Assembly (NCBI RefSeq): GCF_008629675.1
Contig: NZ_VWOX01000016.1
Coordinates: 85,734 to 149,733, forward strand
Length of the DNA stretch: 64,000 bases
Origin: Roseiconus nitratireducens
GTDB taxonomy: Bacteria > Planctomycetota > Planctomycetia > Pirellulales > Pirellulaceae
Direction: 5' to 3'
Translations under genes and position numbers: made by a program
Part shown: positions 63,899 to 64,000 of the stretch, piece by piece
How positions within the stretch are numbered: the first letter of the stretch is position 1
Layout: each line of letters opens with the position of its first letter
Notes under the pieces: generated by a model
Database searches by the model: none
What the model was told of the DNA's origin: nothing
Seen by the model: the letters and a program-made list of their open reading frames with translations, nothing else

Positions 63899-64000
63899 TG
63901 CCATCCTCTAACAATCGTCCCGCTCTGCTCCTGTGGGGCAATCCTGCAGTGCGGCGTCCATCGATCAATGTCTTGCGTTCTCTGCTTCACCCTCCCGCTC

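Overview
The window looks like a chromosomal segment of a planctomycete, most likely in or near the Pirellulaceae (Rhodopirellula-like). The basis is the high G+C content together with lineage-typical families: two DUF1501 proteins with Tat-type leaders, a planctomycete cytochrome-c/DUF1549/DUF1553 protein, a TIGR02604-type propeller protein next to a separate heme-binding protein, a sulfatase, a small membrane protein with an NPYAAPT leader, and a large exported protein with the planctomycetal LDSRQLLAAE leader motif. No rRNA, CRISPR array, prophage, transposase or plasmid gene was seen. This placement comes from family knowledge, not a database search.

Layout. 1-6.8 kb: minus-strand cluster of exported PPC-like, DUF1501 (two) and cytochrome/DUF1549/DUF1553 proteins. 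7-13 kb: acidic hypothetical, nucleotidyltransferase-like protein, small membrane protein, aroA, sulfatase. 13.3-20 kb: UvrD/PcrA helicase, DUF2237, TPR membrane protein, RluD-type pseudouridine synthase, RadC-like protein. 20-27.5 kb: alkaline phosphatase, suppressor-of-fused-like protein, translationally coupled heme-protein/propeller pair, small membrane protein. 27.7-32.8 kb: queG, gamma-carboxylase-like membrane protein overlapping a Met-rich HEAT-like protein, tRNA-Glu. 33.4-43.5 kb: GYF-like protein, membrane protein with a QSGQS repeat tract and DUF4129-like tail, lipoprotein, ABC ATPase translationally coupled to a YfhO-like membrane protein, dapA. 44-51.7 kb: lutB-lutC, galM, dus, larA-like, rimI. 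51.8-55.3 kb: exonuclease-BRCT fusion, PfkB kinase, L7/L12-CTD-like small protein, 57-aa membrane protein, tRNA-Asp. 55.9-63.8 kb: a phosphate locus with a large exported choice-of-anchor I/PhoX/RTX protein divergent from pstS-pstC-pstA-pstB.

Spaces between genes are full of repeats: four copies of a 125-135 bp MITE-like element, three tandem arrays built from palindromes (units near 158, 130 and 165 bp), many short hairpins with a GCCA loop, a perfect 24-bp stem hairpin, and a LutB-LarA interval repeat rich in CCCTCC/GGAGGG. Together they explain many long open frames that are not genes.

Functionally, the right end is the clearest system: high-affinity phosphate import plus an exported phosphatase-like giant protein, with a second alkaline phosphatase at 20.3 kb. 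Lactate oxidation (LutB/LutC) and a LarA-family racemase lie within 6 kb of each other. Most other genes are housekeeping.
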